A program made the translations under genes and the position numbers. From Leptospira bouyouniensis (GTDB lineage Bacteria; Spirochaetota; Leptospiria; Leptospirales; Leptospiraceae): a stretch of DNA of 64,000 nt. Shown piece after piece: positions 27,923-36,226 of the stretch (within the stretch, counting starts at the first letter, position 1; each line of letters opens with the position of its first letter). The notes beneath the pieces are model-generated. The model had not been told where the DNA came from, did no database searches, and saw only the letters and a list, made by a program, of their open reading frames with translations. Where the stretch lies: assembly GCF_004769525.1 (NCBI RefSeq), contig NZ_RQFT01000011.1:186001-250000 (forward strand), written 5' to 3'.

Positions 27923-29401
27923 TTAGTTTGAGCTTAGAAGAAAGTCTTTATAATCAGGTGTTTTCATCTCTTTTTCCCATCGACTCCAAGTGTAGGGCCA
28001 CATCGCTGGATCACCATCTGGATCTAAATACCAACTTTGACATCCCCCAAGCCAAACTGTACCTGCCATACCTTTTTTAAGATAAGCTGCAAATCTTTGT
28101 AAGGCTTCCTCTGTAGTTTGGATTGAGTTGAATTTTCGTTTTCGCCAATCTTCAATGATCTTTAACACATATTTGGTTTGAACTTCACTCATAGCAATGA
28201 CCGAAAAATTTCCGATAGGTGTGTTAGGACCTAACATCAAAACAAAATTCGGAAAATGTGGAATAAAAAGTGATCGATAAGCTTGTACTTTCTTTTTCCA
28301 AACGGTATCAATGGAGATTCCATTTTCTCCTGTTAAATTCATTGGACGCATGAAATTAAATGGATGGAAACCAGTTGCAAGAACTAAAACATCTAATTCA
28401 TGTAAGACTCCATCTTTTGTGACAACACCATTCTCTGTGATTTTTTCAATTCCTTCCGTCACTAAGTCTGCGTTAGGTTTTTGAATGGCATCATAAAATG
28501 TTGAATTAACGATGACACGTTTGCAACCAACGCGATAATCTGGAGTTAATTTTTTTCGGAGAACAGGATCTTTTACGGATGTGCGCAGGTTTCGTTTGCA
28601 TAAATAACTCATTAATAAATGTGGGATTTTTTTCCCAATCACCGCTTTTGAAAAAGTTTGTTCGACGGCGAATGTATACCATTTATGAAATCGTTTTAGA
28701 ATATTCGGTTCTTTTCTCCACTTTTGTTTGTCTTTTTCAGTATAAGTAGTATCTGGAACTTTGACAATCCACTGTGGTGTCCTTTGGAAAACTGAAACTT
28801 TTTTTCCAAGTTTCATCACCTCAGGGATTACTTGAGCAGCTGTTGAACCTGTTCCTATGACTCCAATTCGTTTCCCTTCAAGTGAGACAGAATGGTCCCA
28901 CTCAGCTGTGTGGAAACAATTTCCTTTGAAACGATCGAGTCCAGGAATGTTCGGTTTGGCTGGATGGTGTAAAATTCCTGTCGCAGAAATGAGAAAGTCG
29001 GAAACATACGTTTTTCCCTTGGAAGTTTTGACTGTCCATTTTCCATTTTGGTAGGAACCATCTGTCACCGCTTCATTGAAGTGGATTTTCGGAGTTACTT
29101 TGTATTCGTCACTCACACGTTTGAAGTATGCTTGGATCTCGTCTCCATGTGCAAATCGATGGCTCCATTCTGGATTTGGTGCAAAACTATATGTATACAT
29201 ATGAGCAGGGATATCACAGGCCACACCAGGATAAGTGTTCTCTCTCCATGTCCCACCTAAGTCATGTTTCTTTTCTAAAATGGTAATATCGGTGATCCCT
29301 GCTTTTTCCAACTCAATCGCCAAAAGAATGCCTGTCATTCCTGCACCGATCACCACAACAGATGGATTTCTCAGAAGTGATGTTGTCATTTGTTCCCTCA
29401 T
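27923..29401 (-). CDS. flavin-binding monooxygenase, Baeyer-Villiger type
   Basis: A 492-residue FAD/NADPH enzyme. FAD-binding GAGMTGILLAIELEKAG is at the N terminus and the NADPH fold GVIGTGSTAAQVIPEV is in the middle. Between them lies the type I Baeyer-Villiger fingerprint FxGxxxHxxxW (Phe158, Gly160, His164, Trp168). ATGFHPFNF near residue 330 is the second flavoprotein motif. Such enzymes insert oxygen next to a carbonyl or oxidise N/S atoms. The substrate is unknown. Two ATG starts exist: 29401 and 29389, the latter with GAGGGA four bases upstream. It is monocistronic and lies divergent from the arsR gene. Confidence 0.92.
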   Translation of the reverse strand: MREQMTTSLLRNPSVVVIGAGMTGILLAIELEKAGITDITILEKKHDLGGTWRENTYPGVACDIPAHMYTYSFAPNPEWSHRFAHGDEIQAYFKRVSDEYKVTPKIHFNEAVTDGSYQNGKWTVKTSKGKTYVSDFLISATGILHHPAKPNIPGLDRFKGNCFHTAEWDHSVSLEGKRIGVIGTGSTAAQVIPEVMKLGKKVSVFQRTPQWIVKVPDTTYTEKDKQKWRKEPNILKRFHKWYTFAVEQTFSKAVIGKKIPHLLMSYLCKRNLRTSVKDPVLRKKLTPDYRVGCKRVIVNSTFYDAIQKPNADLVTEGIEKITENGVVTKDGVLHELDVLVLATGFHPFNFMRPMNLTGENGISIDTVWKKKVQAYRSLFIPHFPNFVLMLGPNTPIGNFSVIAMSEVQTKYVLKIIEDWRKRKFNSIQTTEEALQRFAAYLKKGMAGTVWLGGCQSWYLDPDGDPAMWPYTWSRWEKEMKTPDYKDFLLSSN

Positions 29402-29714
29402 TTGTTAAATTCCGATCTCAATATTGTTATGAGAACATGGTTCTGTATTTCACAACTGAGAGAAAATGACATCGGATTATTGAACGTTTGCAATAAAAAA
29501 AACATATTTATGATAAAAAACGGAAGATAGAAATAATAATTAGAATCATACTGATTCTAAAATTTTTCCGATGAACAAATGACACAATGGTTCACTTACG
29601 ATACCTTGCCTCACTGCAAAGGTTACTTACCTTTAAAAAGATAAAGAAATTCAAATTTTACATAAGATACGAAACGAGGTTTGAGTAGAATTAACCTTCC
29701 CACAAATATTTTAT
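29402..29714. other. AT-rich divergent intergenic region
   Basis: No gene is visible in this 313-base stretch between the monooxygenase and the ArsR gene. It contains a 21-base palindrome (listed separately) and several A/T-runs. It probably holds the monooxygenase promoter. Confidence 0.6.
29540..29560. promoter_or_regulatory. 21-base palindrome, possible operator
   Basis: TTAGAATCA and TGATTCTAA form a perfect nine-base inverted repeat around TAC. It is 140 bases upstream of the monooxygenase start. The size and symmetry fit a dimeric repressor site; a hairpin is the alternative reading. Confidence 0.45.
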
Positions 29715-29749
29715 TTAAGTGTTGACTTAATTAAGTAAATACTTAAATA
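29715..29749 (+). promoter_or_regulatory. tandem palindromic operator overlapping arsR promoter
   Basis: Two abutting 16-base palindromes of the form TTAAGT-N4-ACTTAA occupy 29715-29730 and 29731-29746. They cover a likely promoter: -35 TTGACT (29722-29727) and -10 TAAATA (29744-29749), 16 bases apart. The arrangement suggests autorepression by the adjacent ArsR protein. Confidence 0.75.
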
Positions 29750-29754
29750 TATAC

Positions 29755-30087
29755 ATGATGAATGCTTTTGCAGTTTTAGCAGATGAGACAAGAAGAGATA
29801 TTATTCGACTTGTTGCCAAAAAAGGGGAGCTTAGCTCAACAGAAATTAGTCAGAACTTTCAAATGACTCCTCCAGCAGTTTCCCAACATTTAAAACTACT
29901 TAAGGAAGCAAAAATCCTTCATATGAAAAAAGATGCGCAAAAACGAATTTATAGTTTGAACCATGAAGGAATGAGGGAAATGGAAGATTGGATTTTAGAG
30001 ATAAAAAATCTTTGGACGAAACGTTTGGATCGGTTAGATCGTTATGTAATGAAATTAAAAAGTGAGAAAACAAATGGGAAACAATAA
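29755..30087 (+). CDS. ArsR-family winged-helix repressor
   Basis: A 110-residue DNA-binding protein: [16 protein letters not shown], then the recognition helix region [19 protein letters not shown] and the wing [13 protein letters not shown]. It has no CxC metal motif in the helix, so it belongs to the non-metal subgroup that is paired with SRPBCC proteins. ATGATG (29755/29758) is preceded by no ribosome site, and the promoter would start transcription almost at the ATG, which suggests a leaderless mRNA. Its stop overlaps the SRPBCC gene by about 14 bases. Confidence 0.92.
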   Translation: MMNAFAVLADETRRDIIRLVAKKGELSSTEISQNFQMTPPAVSQHLKLLKEAKILHMKKDAQKRIYSLNHEGMREMEDWILEIKNLWTKRLDRLDRYVMKLKSEKTNGKQ

Positions 30088-30571
30088 CTTAGAAACAATC
30101 ATCGAAGATAACAAAGTAAAGTATAAAAAATATTTTGATGTTCCAGTCGATTTACTCTTTGAGGTTTGGTCGAAACCTGAACATTTAATGGAATGGTGGG
30201 GACCAGATGGTTTCACATTAACGATTAAAAGTTTAAATTTTTCCAATGGTGGTATTTGGGAATTTGTTATGCACGGACCAGATGGGCATGATTATAATAA
30301 TAAAATCCAATTTATCGAGATTCAAAAACCAAATTACATTTTATATAAACATATTGGAGATGGTGAAGGTGAAGTAGATGTTGATTTTGAATCTAGGATA
30401 ATCTTTGAAAAATCTGGTGATGGAACAATTTTTACTATGGAACAAGTTTTTTCCAGCAAACAAGAGTTAGAGAGAGTCAACAAAAAATATGGAGCCATTG
30501 AAGGTGGAAAACAACATATTGGAAACCTGGAATACTATTTGGAAAAAATTTTAAAAAACAATCTGGTTTAG
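30074..30571 (+). CDS. SRPBCC/AHSA1-domain protein
   Basis: A 165-residue helix-grip protein of the AHSA1 (Aha1-like) family, with [30 protein letters not shown] and the C-terminal helix [13 protein letters not shown]. Such proteins bind hydrophobic ligands and are commonly encoded right after an ArsR regulator. I choose ATG 30074 over GTG 30062. The ligand is unknown. The pair could regulate itself and perhaps the divergent monooxygenase, by inference. Confidence 0.88.
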   Translation: MGNNNLETIIEDNKVKYKKYFDVPVDLLFEVWSKPEHLMEWWGPDGFTLTIKSLNFSNGGIWEFVMHGPDGHDYNNKIQFIEIQKPNYILYKHIGDGEGEVDVDFESRIIFEKSGDGTIFTMEQVFSSKQELERVNKKYGAIEGGKQHIGNLEYYLEKILKNNLV

Positions 30572-30592
30572 GAAAAGATAGGCTTTCCTTTT
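30570..30592 (+). terminator. weak terminator after the SRPBCC gene
   Basis: A six-base-pair stem, AGGAAA with TTTCCT, overlaps the stop codon and is followed by only three T before an A. It is short and may be chance. Confidence 0.35.
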
Positions 30593-30929
30593 ACTCTGTC
30601 ACAAAACTGGAAGTTATACCGGCCACAGGAAAATACACTTAGTTTAGTGTATTCGTTTAACCAATGCATTGGCAAACGTATTGATAAAATATACTTCGTT
30701 CAGTGATTCTGTGGTTTGTATAATCTTAAGACAAGGATTTTCCCTAAAAATTTTCTATTTCTAACCATTCTAAGCCAGGTTTTTGATCGACTTCAGTCGG
30801 TCAAAATTCTATTCTACCAAAAATGCCGAAAACACTAGGGAAAAACCTAGGGGAATGCGGGGATTGTTTCTGGGATTTTCCGAATCCACAATCACAGATT
30901 TTGGCACCTTGGGAGAATCATAGATCAAA
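30593..30929. other. intergenic region with several inverted repeats
   Basis: No gene is visible. Inverted repeats seen are AATACACT/AGTGTATT (30634-30655), TTGATCGACT/AGTCGGTCAA around TC (near 30785-30806, one mismatch), CTAGG/CCTAG (near 30834-30850) and a nested hairpin at 30862-30893. The last has outer stem GATTGT/ACAATC and inner stem GGATT/AATCC. The region probably carries the leader of the propeller lipoprotein gene. Confidence 0.5.
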
Positions 30930-32231
30930 GTGACTCTGAAATCAAAAAATTATATAATATTCATTGTATTGCCGGTTTTACTCTGTTTCTGTGATTGTTC
31001 TTCCGTGGATTTAGGGAATCCTTGCGACCCAGGAAGTAAAACATACTCGGAGCTCTTATTTTTAAAAGAAATTCTACGAGACAATTCGCCGCATTGCGGA
31101 GTTGTTTCCACGAAAACTGCTGTTATATTTAGTAATTTTCAAAGTGCTGATATTGTCATTGGCCAGCCCGATTTTGTGACAAAAAACTCAATTTTGTCGG
31201 GAGCAAGTTTAAACCAACCGGGACCAGTTACTGTCAGTGGTAATAAACTGTATATATCCGATTCCAGAAATCATCGAATTTTGGGTTATCATCAAATTCC
31301 TAGTTTGAATGGTGCCACTGCAGATTTTGTGATTGGCCAAGCGGATTTTGTTTCTACCTATGTTGCTGTTCCTCCAACAGCTACATCTTTTAGATACCTT
31401 TGGACCATAACATCTTCCAATGACAAATTTTTTGTCGCAGATACAGTTAACAACCGTCATTTGATATATAACTCATTACCCACCTCAAACGTAGCCGCTG
31501 ATGTCGTGTTAGGTGTTTCAGGTTTTGCAACGGTCGGCGGTGGAACTTGTTCAAACACGGATTTGTCATCAAGTGAGGGAGTTTCGACAGCCAATGGTAA
31601 ATTATTTGTCGCTGATGAAGGACATCATCGCGTTTTGATTTGGAATACAATACCGACTTCTAATCATACTCCGGCTGATGTTGTACTCGGCCAAGCTGAT
31701 TTCACATCATGCAATCCCAACCGAGGAGGACCCACACCAACCGCAAGTTCTCTTTCAACACCAGGAGGGGTATGGTCAGATGGAACCAGATTATTTGTTG
31801 CGGATTCATTTAACGGAAGAGTGTTAGTCTGGAATGCGATTCCCACGACTAACGGCCAACCGGCGGATATTGTTCTCGGTCAGTCCAATATGGAGAGTGC
31901 GGTCTCCAGCACATCGGGCGGTGGTTTCCAAGTCGGTGGCGTTTATAATGTTTTTTCAAATGGAGTGCAGTTGGTTATCGGTGATGCAAACAACAATCGC
32001 GTTTTAATCTGGGATTCAATTCCTTCGGTAAACGGACAGCCTGCAGATAAAGTTTTGGGCCAAAGCAATTTTACGAACAATGCTGCAAATGATGATGGGC
32101 AGACTGGAGTTGATGGAGTTAACCCAACAGCAAGAACCCTTTCAAATCCATATGGAGTGTATCTTGTCGGCAAACAATTGTTTGTAAGTGATTTTGGCAA
32201 TAACCGTATTCTCATATTCAATGGGAAATAG
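30930..32231 (+). CDS. NHL-like six-bladed beta-propeller lipoprotein
   Basis: A 433-residue exported protein starting at GTG 30930. A hydrophobic signal (YIIFIVLPVLLCFCDC) has candidate lipidated cysteines at residues 19-23. The body repeats a unit about 60 residues long, with N-x-R-(V/I)-L-I-W-N then IPT..NGQPADVVLGQADF. Six ADxVLGQ halves and six NxRxLIxN halves are present. The chain starts with the second half (SADIVIGQPDF) and ends with the first (NNRILIFNGK), which closes the ring. NHL propellers bind protein, sugar or RNA. The ligand and enzyme activity, if any, are unknown. Probably surface or periplasmic. Confidence 0.85.
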   Translation: MTLKSKNYIIFIVLPVLLCFCDCSSVDLGNPCDPGSKTYSELLFLKEILRDNSPHCGVVSTKTAVIFSNFQSADIVIGQPDFVTKNSILSGASLNQPGPVTVSGNKLYISDSRNHRILGYHQIPSLNGATADFVIGQADFVSTYVAVPPTATSFRYLWTITSSNDKFFVADTVNNRHLIYNSLPTSNVAADVVLGVSGFATVGGGTCSNTDLSSSEGVSTANGKLFVADEGHHRVLIWNTIPTSNHTPADVVLGQADFTSCNPNRGGPTPTASSLSTPGGVWSDGTRLFVADSFNGRVLVWNAIPTTNGQPADIVLGQSNMESAVSSTSGGGFQVGGVYNVFSNGVQLVIGDANNNRVLIWDSIPSVNGQPADKVLGQSNFTNNAANDDGQTGVDGVNPTARTLSNPYGVYLVGKQLFVSDFGNNRILIFNGK

Positions 32232-32284
32232 GTGATCGTGAAAAAACATCTATTTCGATGAATTTTGAGAATTAGCAAACAGAA

Positions 32285-32317
32285 AAGAAATAACAGTCAA
32301 ATGTATTGTTATTTCTT
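32285..32317 (+). terminator. hairpin after the propeller lipoprotein gene
   Basis: An 11-base-pair perfect stem, AAGAAATAACA with TGTTATTTCTT, with an 11-base loop lies 53 bases past the stop. A T-run comes only about ten bases after the stem, so efficiency is uncertain. Confidence 0.55.
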
Positions 32318-32496
32318 CCACATTGTTTTTTACCTTATTCCTTAAAATAGGAGCTGATTCATAATTTCTTATGAATCCGGTTGAAACAAAGAATTGATCG
32401 ATGAACAGACTTTTTTCTTTTTTTGAAATCCAAACGTAATTTTCTTTGAATCTTGAAGTTAACTTAGAACGAAACATCCTCGATTGTTTCATGGAG

Positions 32497-32521
32497 ATCA
32501 CATCACATCACATCACATCAC
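32497..32521. repeat. pentanucleotide tandem repeat (ATCAC)5
   Basis: Five exact copies of ATCAC, followed by ATT. It lies in the gap before the 3' end of the minus-strand lipoprotein gene, outside any gene I accept. Confidence 0.95.
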
Positions 32522-32717
32522 ATTACAGTACAAGATTGAATCGTTTCTTTATCTAAACTTGGAGTAGATTTTAGATGATGCAACGACTAGTGTTTCGAGT
32601 AGATTATTACGTGAGATGCAGTGAGGAACTTCCCATAATCAATCTTATGTCGCATTAGAGGTGGACCTTTGTTGTATAGAAAGGCACATCGGTAACACAA
32701 CACTGCCAATGAATAAT

Positions 32718-33323
32718 CTACTTTTGATTTCCTTTTTGGAACATCACTTGGTTTGTTTCAAAGGTTCCATTTTCTTTCGTTTCCAAAATTTTCTTGAGAC
32801 CAACTTCAATCGCGGATCGAATGCTATTTTCAATTGTCTCTTCCGATTCACGATCATTTGGGGAGAACGGGATGGTATTAGTTTTCATCAGTTCAGAATG
32901 ACCTAGTATTCGAAATGATTCCCCAGATTCTTTTACGAGTAAAAATTCAACAATGGAGGCAAACGTTGCATGTTGGAATTTTGTGGTACCCTCTTCAAAA
33001 ACCATGGATCGATGGACCTGGACTTTTCTGAGAACGATACTTCCGGGTTCAAGTGGGTCGTTTTCATTCCTTGCTTTGTAGGAGCTAACATTGAATACTT
33101 GTGAAGCTATTGTATTAAACGAATTGAGTGCGAATTTCCCAATAGAAATTTCTAAATTTGGACCCACTTTGAGAACTTTCGAAGGAAGGTCGATTTCGTA
33201 TTGAAGAGTGAATGATGTTTTTGTTTGATTTTGATTTGATATTGAAGACGGATTTTTATAGTTTCTTTGGCAAGAAACAAACAAGAACAAGGTGGAAAGT
33301 AGAAATAAAACCTGCGTTTTCAA
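32718..33323 (-). CDS. lipoprotein of unknown function
   Basis: A 201-residue protein with signal VLFLLSTLFLFVSC and lipidated Cys18 by the loose spirochaete lipobox FVSC. The mature part starts with an Asn/Ser/Gln-rich linker and then a mixed alpha/beta domain (SFTLQYEIDLPSKVLKVGP, FASIVEFLLVKESGESFRIL), ending with a helix. The pattern recalls ABC-type auxiliary lipoproteins of the PqiC/LptE kind, but only vaguely. Start is TTG 33323. It is not in an obvious operon. Confidence 0.7.
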   Translation of the reverse strand: MKTQVLFLLSTLFLFVSCQRNYKNPSSISNQNQTKTSFTLQYEIDLPSKVLKVGPNLEISIGKFALNSFNTIASQVFNVSSYKARNENDPLEPGSIVLRKVQVHRSMVFEEGTTKFQHATFASIVEFLLVKESGESFRILGHSELMKTNTIPFSPNDRESEETIENSIRSAIEVGLKKILETKENGTFETNQVMFQKGNQK

Positions 33324-33532
33324 GAAAGTTGCCTATTTATCAATTCCAAACACAGCCAATTATATTGCTCCTCATCTGAAAAAAAATGGTTAAATTGAAA
33401 GAAATTTTGAAAATTGTGAGTGGCATTGAGAAGCATTTGGATTGAAATTTGTATTTGATTTAGTTTAAAAATGGAAACATAACTTTAACAAGAGGTCATT
33501 TTCATTTTGCATTAATTCAAAGGGAGATATTG

Positions 33533-33919
33533 ATGAAAATTGCTTATATCATTGTTCGTGTGCTACTCGGTGCTTTGTTTCTTTTTTCCTCCATTGCGGT
33601 TCTATTTAACTTAGTTCAGGAACCAGAAATGACAGGAAATATTAAAATTTTTAACGATGGACTTAAGGCATCTGGGTATTTGATGACTCTTATCAAAATC
33701 ACTGAACTTGTTTGTGCCATTGCATTTTTGACCGGTCGTTTTGTTCCTTTAGCATCTGTCATCATTGCCCCGGTGGTCATCAATATCTTTATGGTTCATA
33801 TTATGATTGCACCAGAGGGAATTCCCGTTGGAATTTTTGTAGTTGTTGCAAATGCATTTTTAGGGTATTACAACCGTTCTGCTTACGTAGCATTATTTGT
33901 CCCAGTTCACAAAGTATAA
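33533..33919 (+). CDS. DoxX-like four-helix membrane protein
   Basis: A 128-residue membrane protein with four hydrophobic segments (about residues 3-25, 45-65, 70-90 and 97-118). Features such as IIVRVLLGALFLFSS and KITELVCAIAFLTGRFVPLA are those of the DoxX/DoxX-like family. Several members take part in redox or quinone-linked stress functions; none is shown here. ATG 33533 is chosen with AGGGAG about eight bases upstream. It converges on the SulP fusion gene with a shared terminator. Confidence 0.75.
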   Translation: MKIAYIIVRVLLGALFLFSSIAVLFNLVQEPEMTGNIKIFNDGLKASGYLMTLIKITELVCAIAFLTGRFVPLASVIIAPVVINIFMVHIMIAPEGIPVGIFVVVANAFLGYYNRSAYVALFVPVHKV

Positions 33920-33926
33920 AAAAAAA

Positions 33927-33956
33927 TGAAACGATCGTTATACTTTGATCGTTTCA
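33927..33956. terminator. bidirectional terminator, DoxX-like / SulP-CA
   Basis: TGAAACGATC and GATCGTTTCA form a ten-base-pair stem with a ten-base loop, flanked by A-runs on the left and right. The hairpin includes the last codons and the stop of the minus-strand SulP fusion gene. Confidence 0.75.
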
Positions 33957-36109
33957 AAAAACTGAACTTCACCAGACGAAGTATCATAAAATGCCGGAAC
34001 AATTTTGAATTCTCCGGCATCAACCTGCTCTTTTAAATAACGACTTGAACTTAGAATTTCATCGATTGAATTTAAAACATTTGCTTTCACAACATGATTG
34101 AAAATATGTTCATTTCCTTGTTTCGATTTTTCTGAATTCGAATTTGAATCATCAATTGCTTTTTGGATTTTATTTGTGATACTTGCAATGTTCCCATCTT
34201 TTAATGCATAGATTGCGCTGGATACAGCACCGCAATTGGAGTGACCGAGTACAACAATTAGTTTGGTACCAATTTTTGCACAAGATAGTTCTAAACTACC
34301 TAAAATTTCTTGGTTTACAATGTTTCCTGCGATTCGAATGGAAATGATATCACCAAGTCCCGCATCAAAAATAATTTCTGGGCTTGTACGCGAATCAATA
34401 CAAGAGAGCACAACGGCGATTGGATTTTGGCCAAAAGCTGTTGCGTTCACTTGGTGTTTAAAGTATTTTTCTGACCATTTACCTTTGACAAATCTTTCAT
34501 TACCTCGTTTTAAAAATTGAAGGATTTCATCGGGTTTGAGTTTTTGTTGTGCTTCCTTATCAAGGATATTCACAAACTGAACTTGGTCACTCAGTTCATA
34601 ATGATCTTTTACACCTACTAAATTGAGTTGGATGTTTTTTTCAATCGCCACTACAGATTTAAATTCCTCTAAAACTTCGAGGATATCATGGTCAATGAAG
34701 TTGCAGTTAGTTGCATCAACGATTAGCTTTGCATTGTCTGGTAAAGACCATAATGTATCTTTAATTGATGCTTTGTTTAAAAAACTAACTTGATTTGGAA
34801 GTTCAATTCGGATGGTTTCACCTATGTTTAGGTTTTCAGTTTCTACGGAAAAAGGATTTTTGTAGTTATTTTTGAGGATAAAAATAAAACTAATGCAAAG
34901 ACCTATAAGAACGCCTGTTAGTAAGTCTGTAAAAATGATTGCCAATATCGTTGAAATAAAAGGTAAAAATTGATAAAACCCTTTTTTGTAAATAGATAAG
35001 TAAACTGAAAATTGAGTCAGCTTAAAACCTGTCACAATTAATATGACCGCCAATGAAGATAGAGGAATTAAATTTAATGAAGAACTGAGGAAAATGACAC
35101 TCAAGGCAAGTAAAATTCCATGGAATATAGTGGAGAGTTTTGTACTTGCACCTGCGTAAATGTTAACAGAACTTCTGACAATAACGGAAGTTATGGGAAG
35201 ACCACCAATAAGTCCAGATAAGGAATTTCCCACTCCTTGTGCAAACAGTTCTCGGTTTGGTGAAGCAAGTCGTCTGTGTGGATCAATCCTTTCGACAGCA
35301 TCCAAATTAAGTAATGTTTCTAAGGTAGCAAAGGCAGCAATGGTAAAGGCAAAATACCATACTTCTTTGTTCGTAATCATTGAAAAATCAGGATACGCAA
35401 AAATACTTTCCCAGTTTTTGACTCCAGGGATAGAAACTAAATGTTTTTCCGAGAGATAAAGTTTAGGTAAATAGATTTGAAAGAATTGGTTACAAAATAC
35501 TCCGAGTAAAATGACAAGGATAGGAGAAGGAACATACTTTAAAATTTTCCATTTCAGTTTATCATAAAAAACCATAAGTGACAGTGAAGAAACTGCAATG
35601 ATTACGGCTCCCCATGAAAAGTATTTTCGAATATTCAAGAGTTCAGAAAAAGTATTTTCGCCGTCCCTTTGGAAAAAGATAAAGTCTTCTTCTGGATCTA
35701 TATCAAACCCTACTGCATGTGGAATTTGTTTTAAGATGAGGATGATACCAATCGATGCTAATAATCCTTGGATGACATTCGAAGGAACATAGTTTGCAAT
35801 AAAACCTGCGCGTAAAAAACCTAAACCAATTTGTATGAATCCTGCAAGAAACACTGCCAGTAAAAATGTTCTGTAATCGCCGAGAGCGGTAGTCGCGGCA
35901 AGAACCAATGTTACAAGCCCTGCTGCCGGTCCACTTACACTTGTTTTAGAATGGCTAAGAAACCCAACAACAATCCCTCCAATTACTCCCGAAATAACAC
36001 CCGATAATAATGGAGCACCACTCGCAAGGGCTACTCCCAAACATAGAGGAAGGGCTACTAAAAATACAACGAGTCCCGCAGGGAGGTCTTGTTTCAGATT
36101 TGAAATCAT
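33938..36109 (-). CDS. SulP transporter fused to STAS and beta-carbonic anhydrase
   Basis: A 723-residue three-part protein. The first 420 residues or so are a SulP anion transporter with GLVVFLVALPLCLGVALASG and the SVSGPAAGLVTLVLA block. A STAS-like domain (about 440-545, ELPNQVSFLNKASIKDTLWS, LIVDATNCNFIDHDILEVLE) follows. The last 190 residues are a beta-class carbonic anhydrase with Cys570, Asp572, Arg574 (CIDSR), His623 and Cys626 (HSNC), the full zinc set. SulP members such as BicA carry bicarbonate; fusion to an anhydrase suggests CO2/bicarbonate handling at the membrane. It stands alone between the DoxX-like gene and a lipoprotein gene. Confidence 0.93.
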   Translation of the reverse strand: MISNLKQDLPAGLVVFLVALPLCLGVALASGAPLLSGVISGVIGGIVVGFLSHSKTSVSGPAAGLVTLVLAATTALGDYRTFLLAVFLAGFIQIGLGFLRAGFIANYVPSNVIQGLLASIGIILILKQIPHAVGFDIDPEEDFIFFQRDGENTFSELLNIRKYFSWGAVIIAVSSLSLMVFYDKLKWKILKYVPSPILVILLGVFCNQFFQIYLPKLYLSEKHLVSIPGVKNWESIFAYPDFSMITNKEVWYFAFTIAAFATLETLLNLDAVERIDPHRRLASPNRELFAQGVGNSLSGLIGGLPITSVIVRSSVNIYAGASTKLSTIFHGILLALSVIFLSSSLNLIPLSSLAVILIVTGFKLTQFSVYLSIYKKGFYQFLPFISTILAIIFTDLLTGVLIGLCISFIFILKNNYKNPFSVETENLNIGETIRIELPNQVSFLNKASIKDTLWSLPDNAKLIVDATNCNFIDHDILEVLEEFKSVVAIEKNIQLNLVGVKDHYELSDQVQFVNILDKEAQQKLKPDEILQFLKRGNERFVKGKWSEKYFKHQVNATAFGQNPIAVVLSCIDSRTSPEIIFDAGLGDIISIRIAGNIVNQEILGSLELSCAKIGTKLIVVLGHSNCGAVSSAIYALKDGNIASITNKIQKAIDDSNSNSEKSKQGNEHIFNHVVKANVLNSIDEILSSSRYLKEQVDAGEFKIVPAFYDTSSGEVQFFETIKV

Positions 36110-36226
36110 ATTGGTCTACGAAACGTATTGTGATTGGCTCGGTGTGTCAACTCGAATGAACTAAAAGTTTGGTTTCTTATAGTGCATTTTGTCCATAAAG
36201 ATACTAATGTTTGGAATTTGTTACTT

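Larger units (their letters stand above)
32232..32717. other. long intergenic region
   Basis: No convincing gene in 486 bases. It holds a terminator-like hairpin, a pentanucleotide repeat (both listed) and otherwise AT-rich sequence. An 83-codon minus-strand frame at 32250-32501 has no ribosome site or recognisable sequence and I do not count it. Confidence 0.6.

Noticed and set aside
32250..32501. An 83-codon minus-strand frame in the long gap
   Set aside because: No ribosome site, no recognisable sequence, and part of it covers the propeller-gene terminator.
32497..32521. Start of a CRISPR array
   Set aside because: The repeat is only five bases with no spacers and no cas genes are near.
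32580..32717. A relic of a transposase or insertion sequence end
   Set aside because: The stretch looks unlike its neighbours, but I find no inverted terminal repeats, target duplication or transposase-like reading frame.
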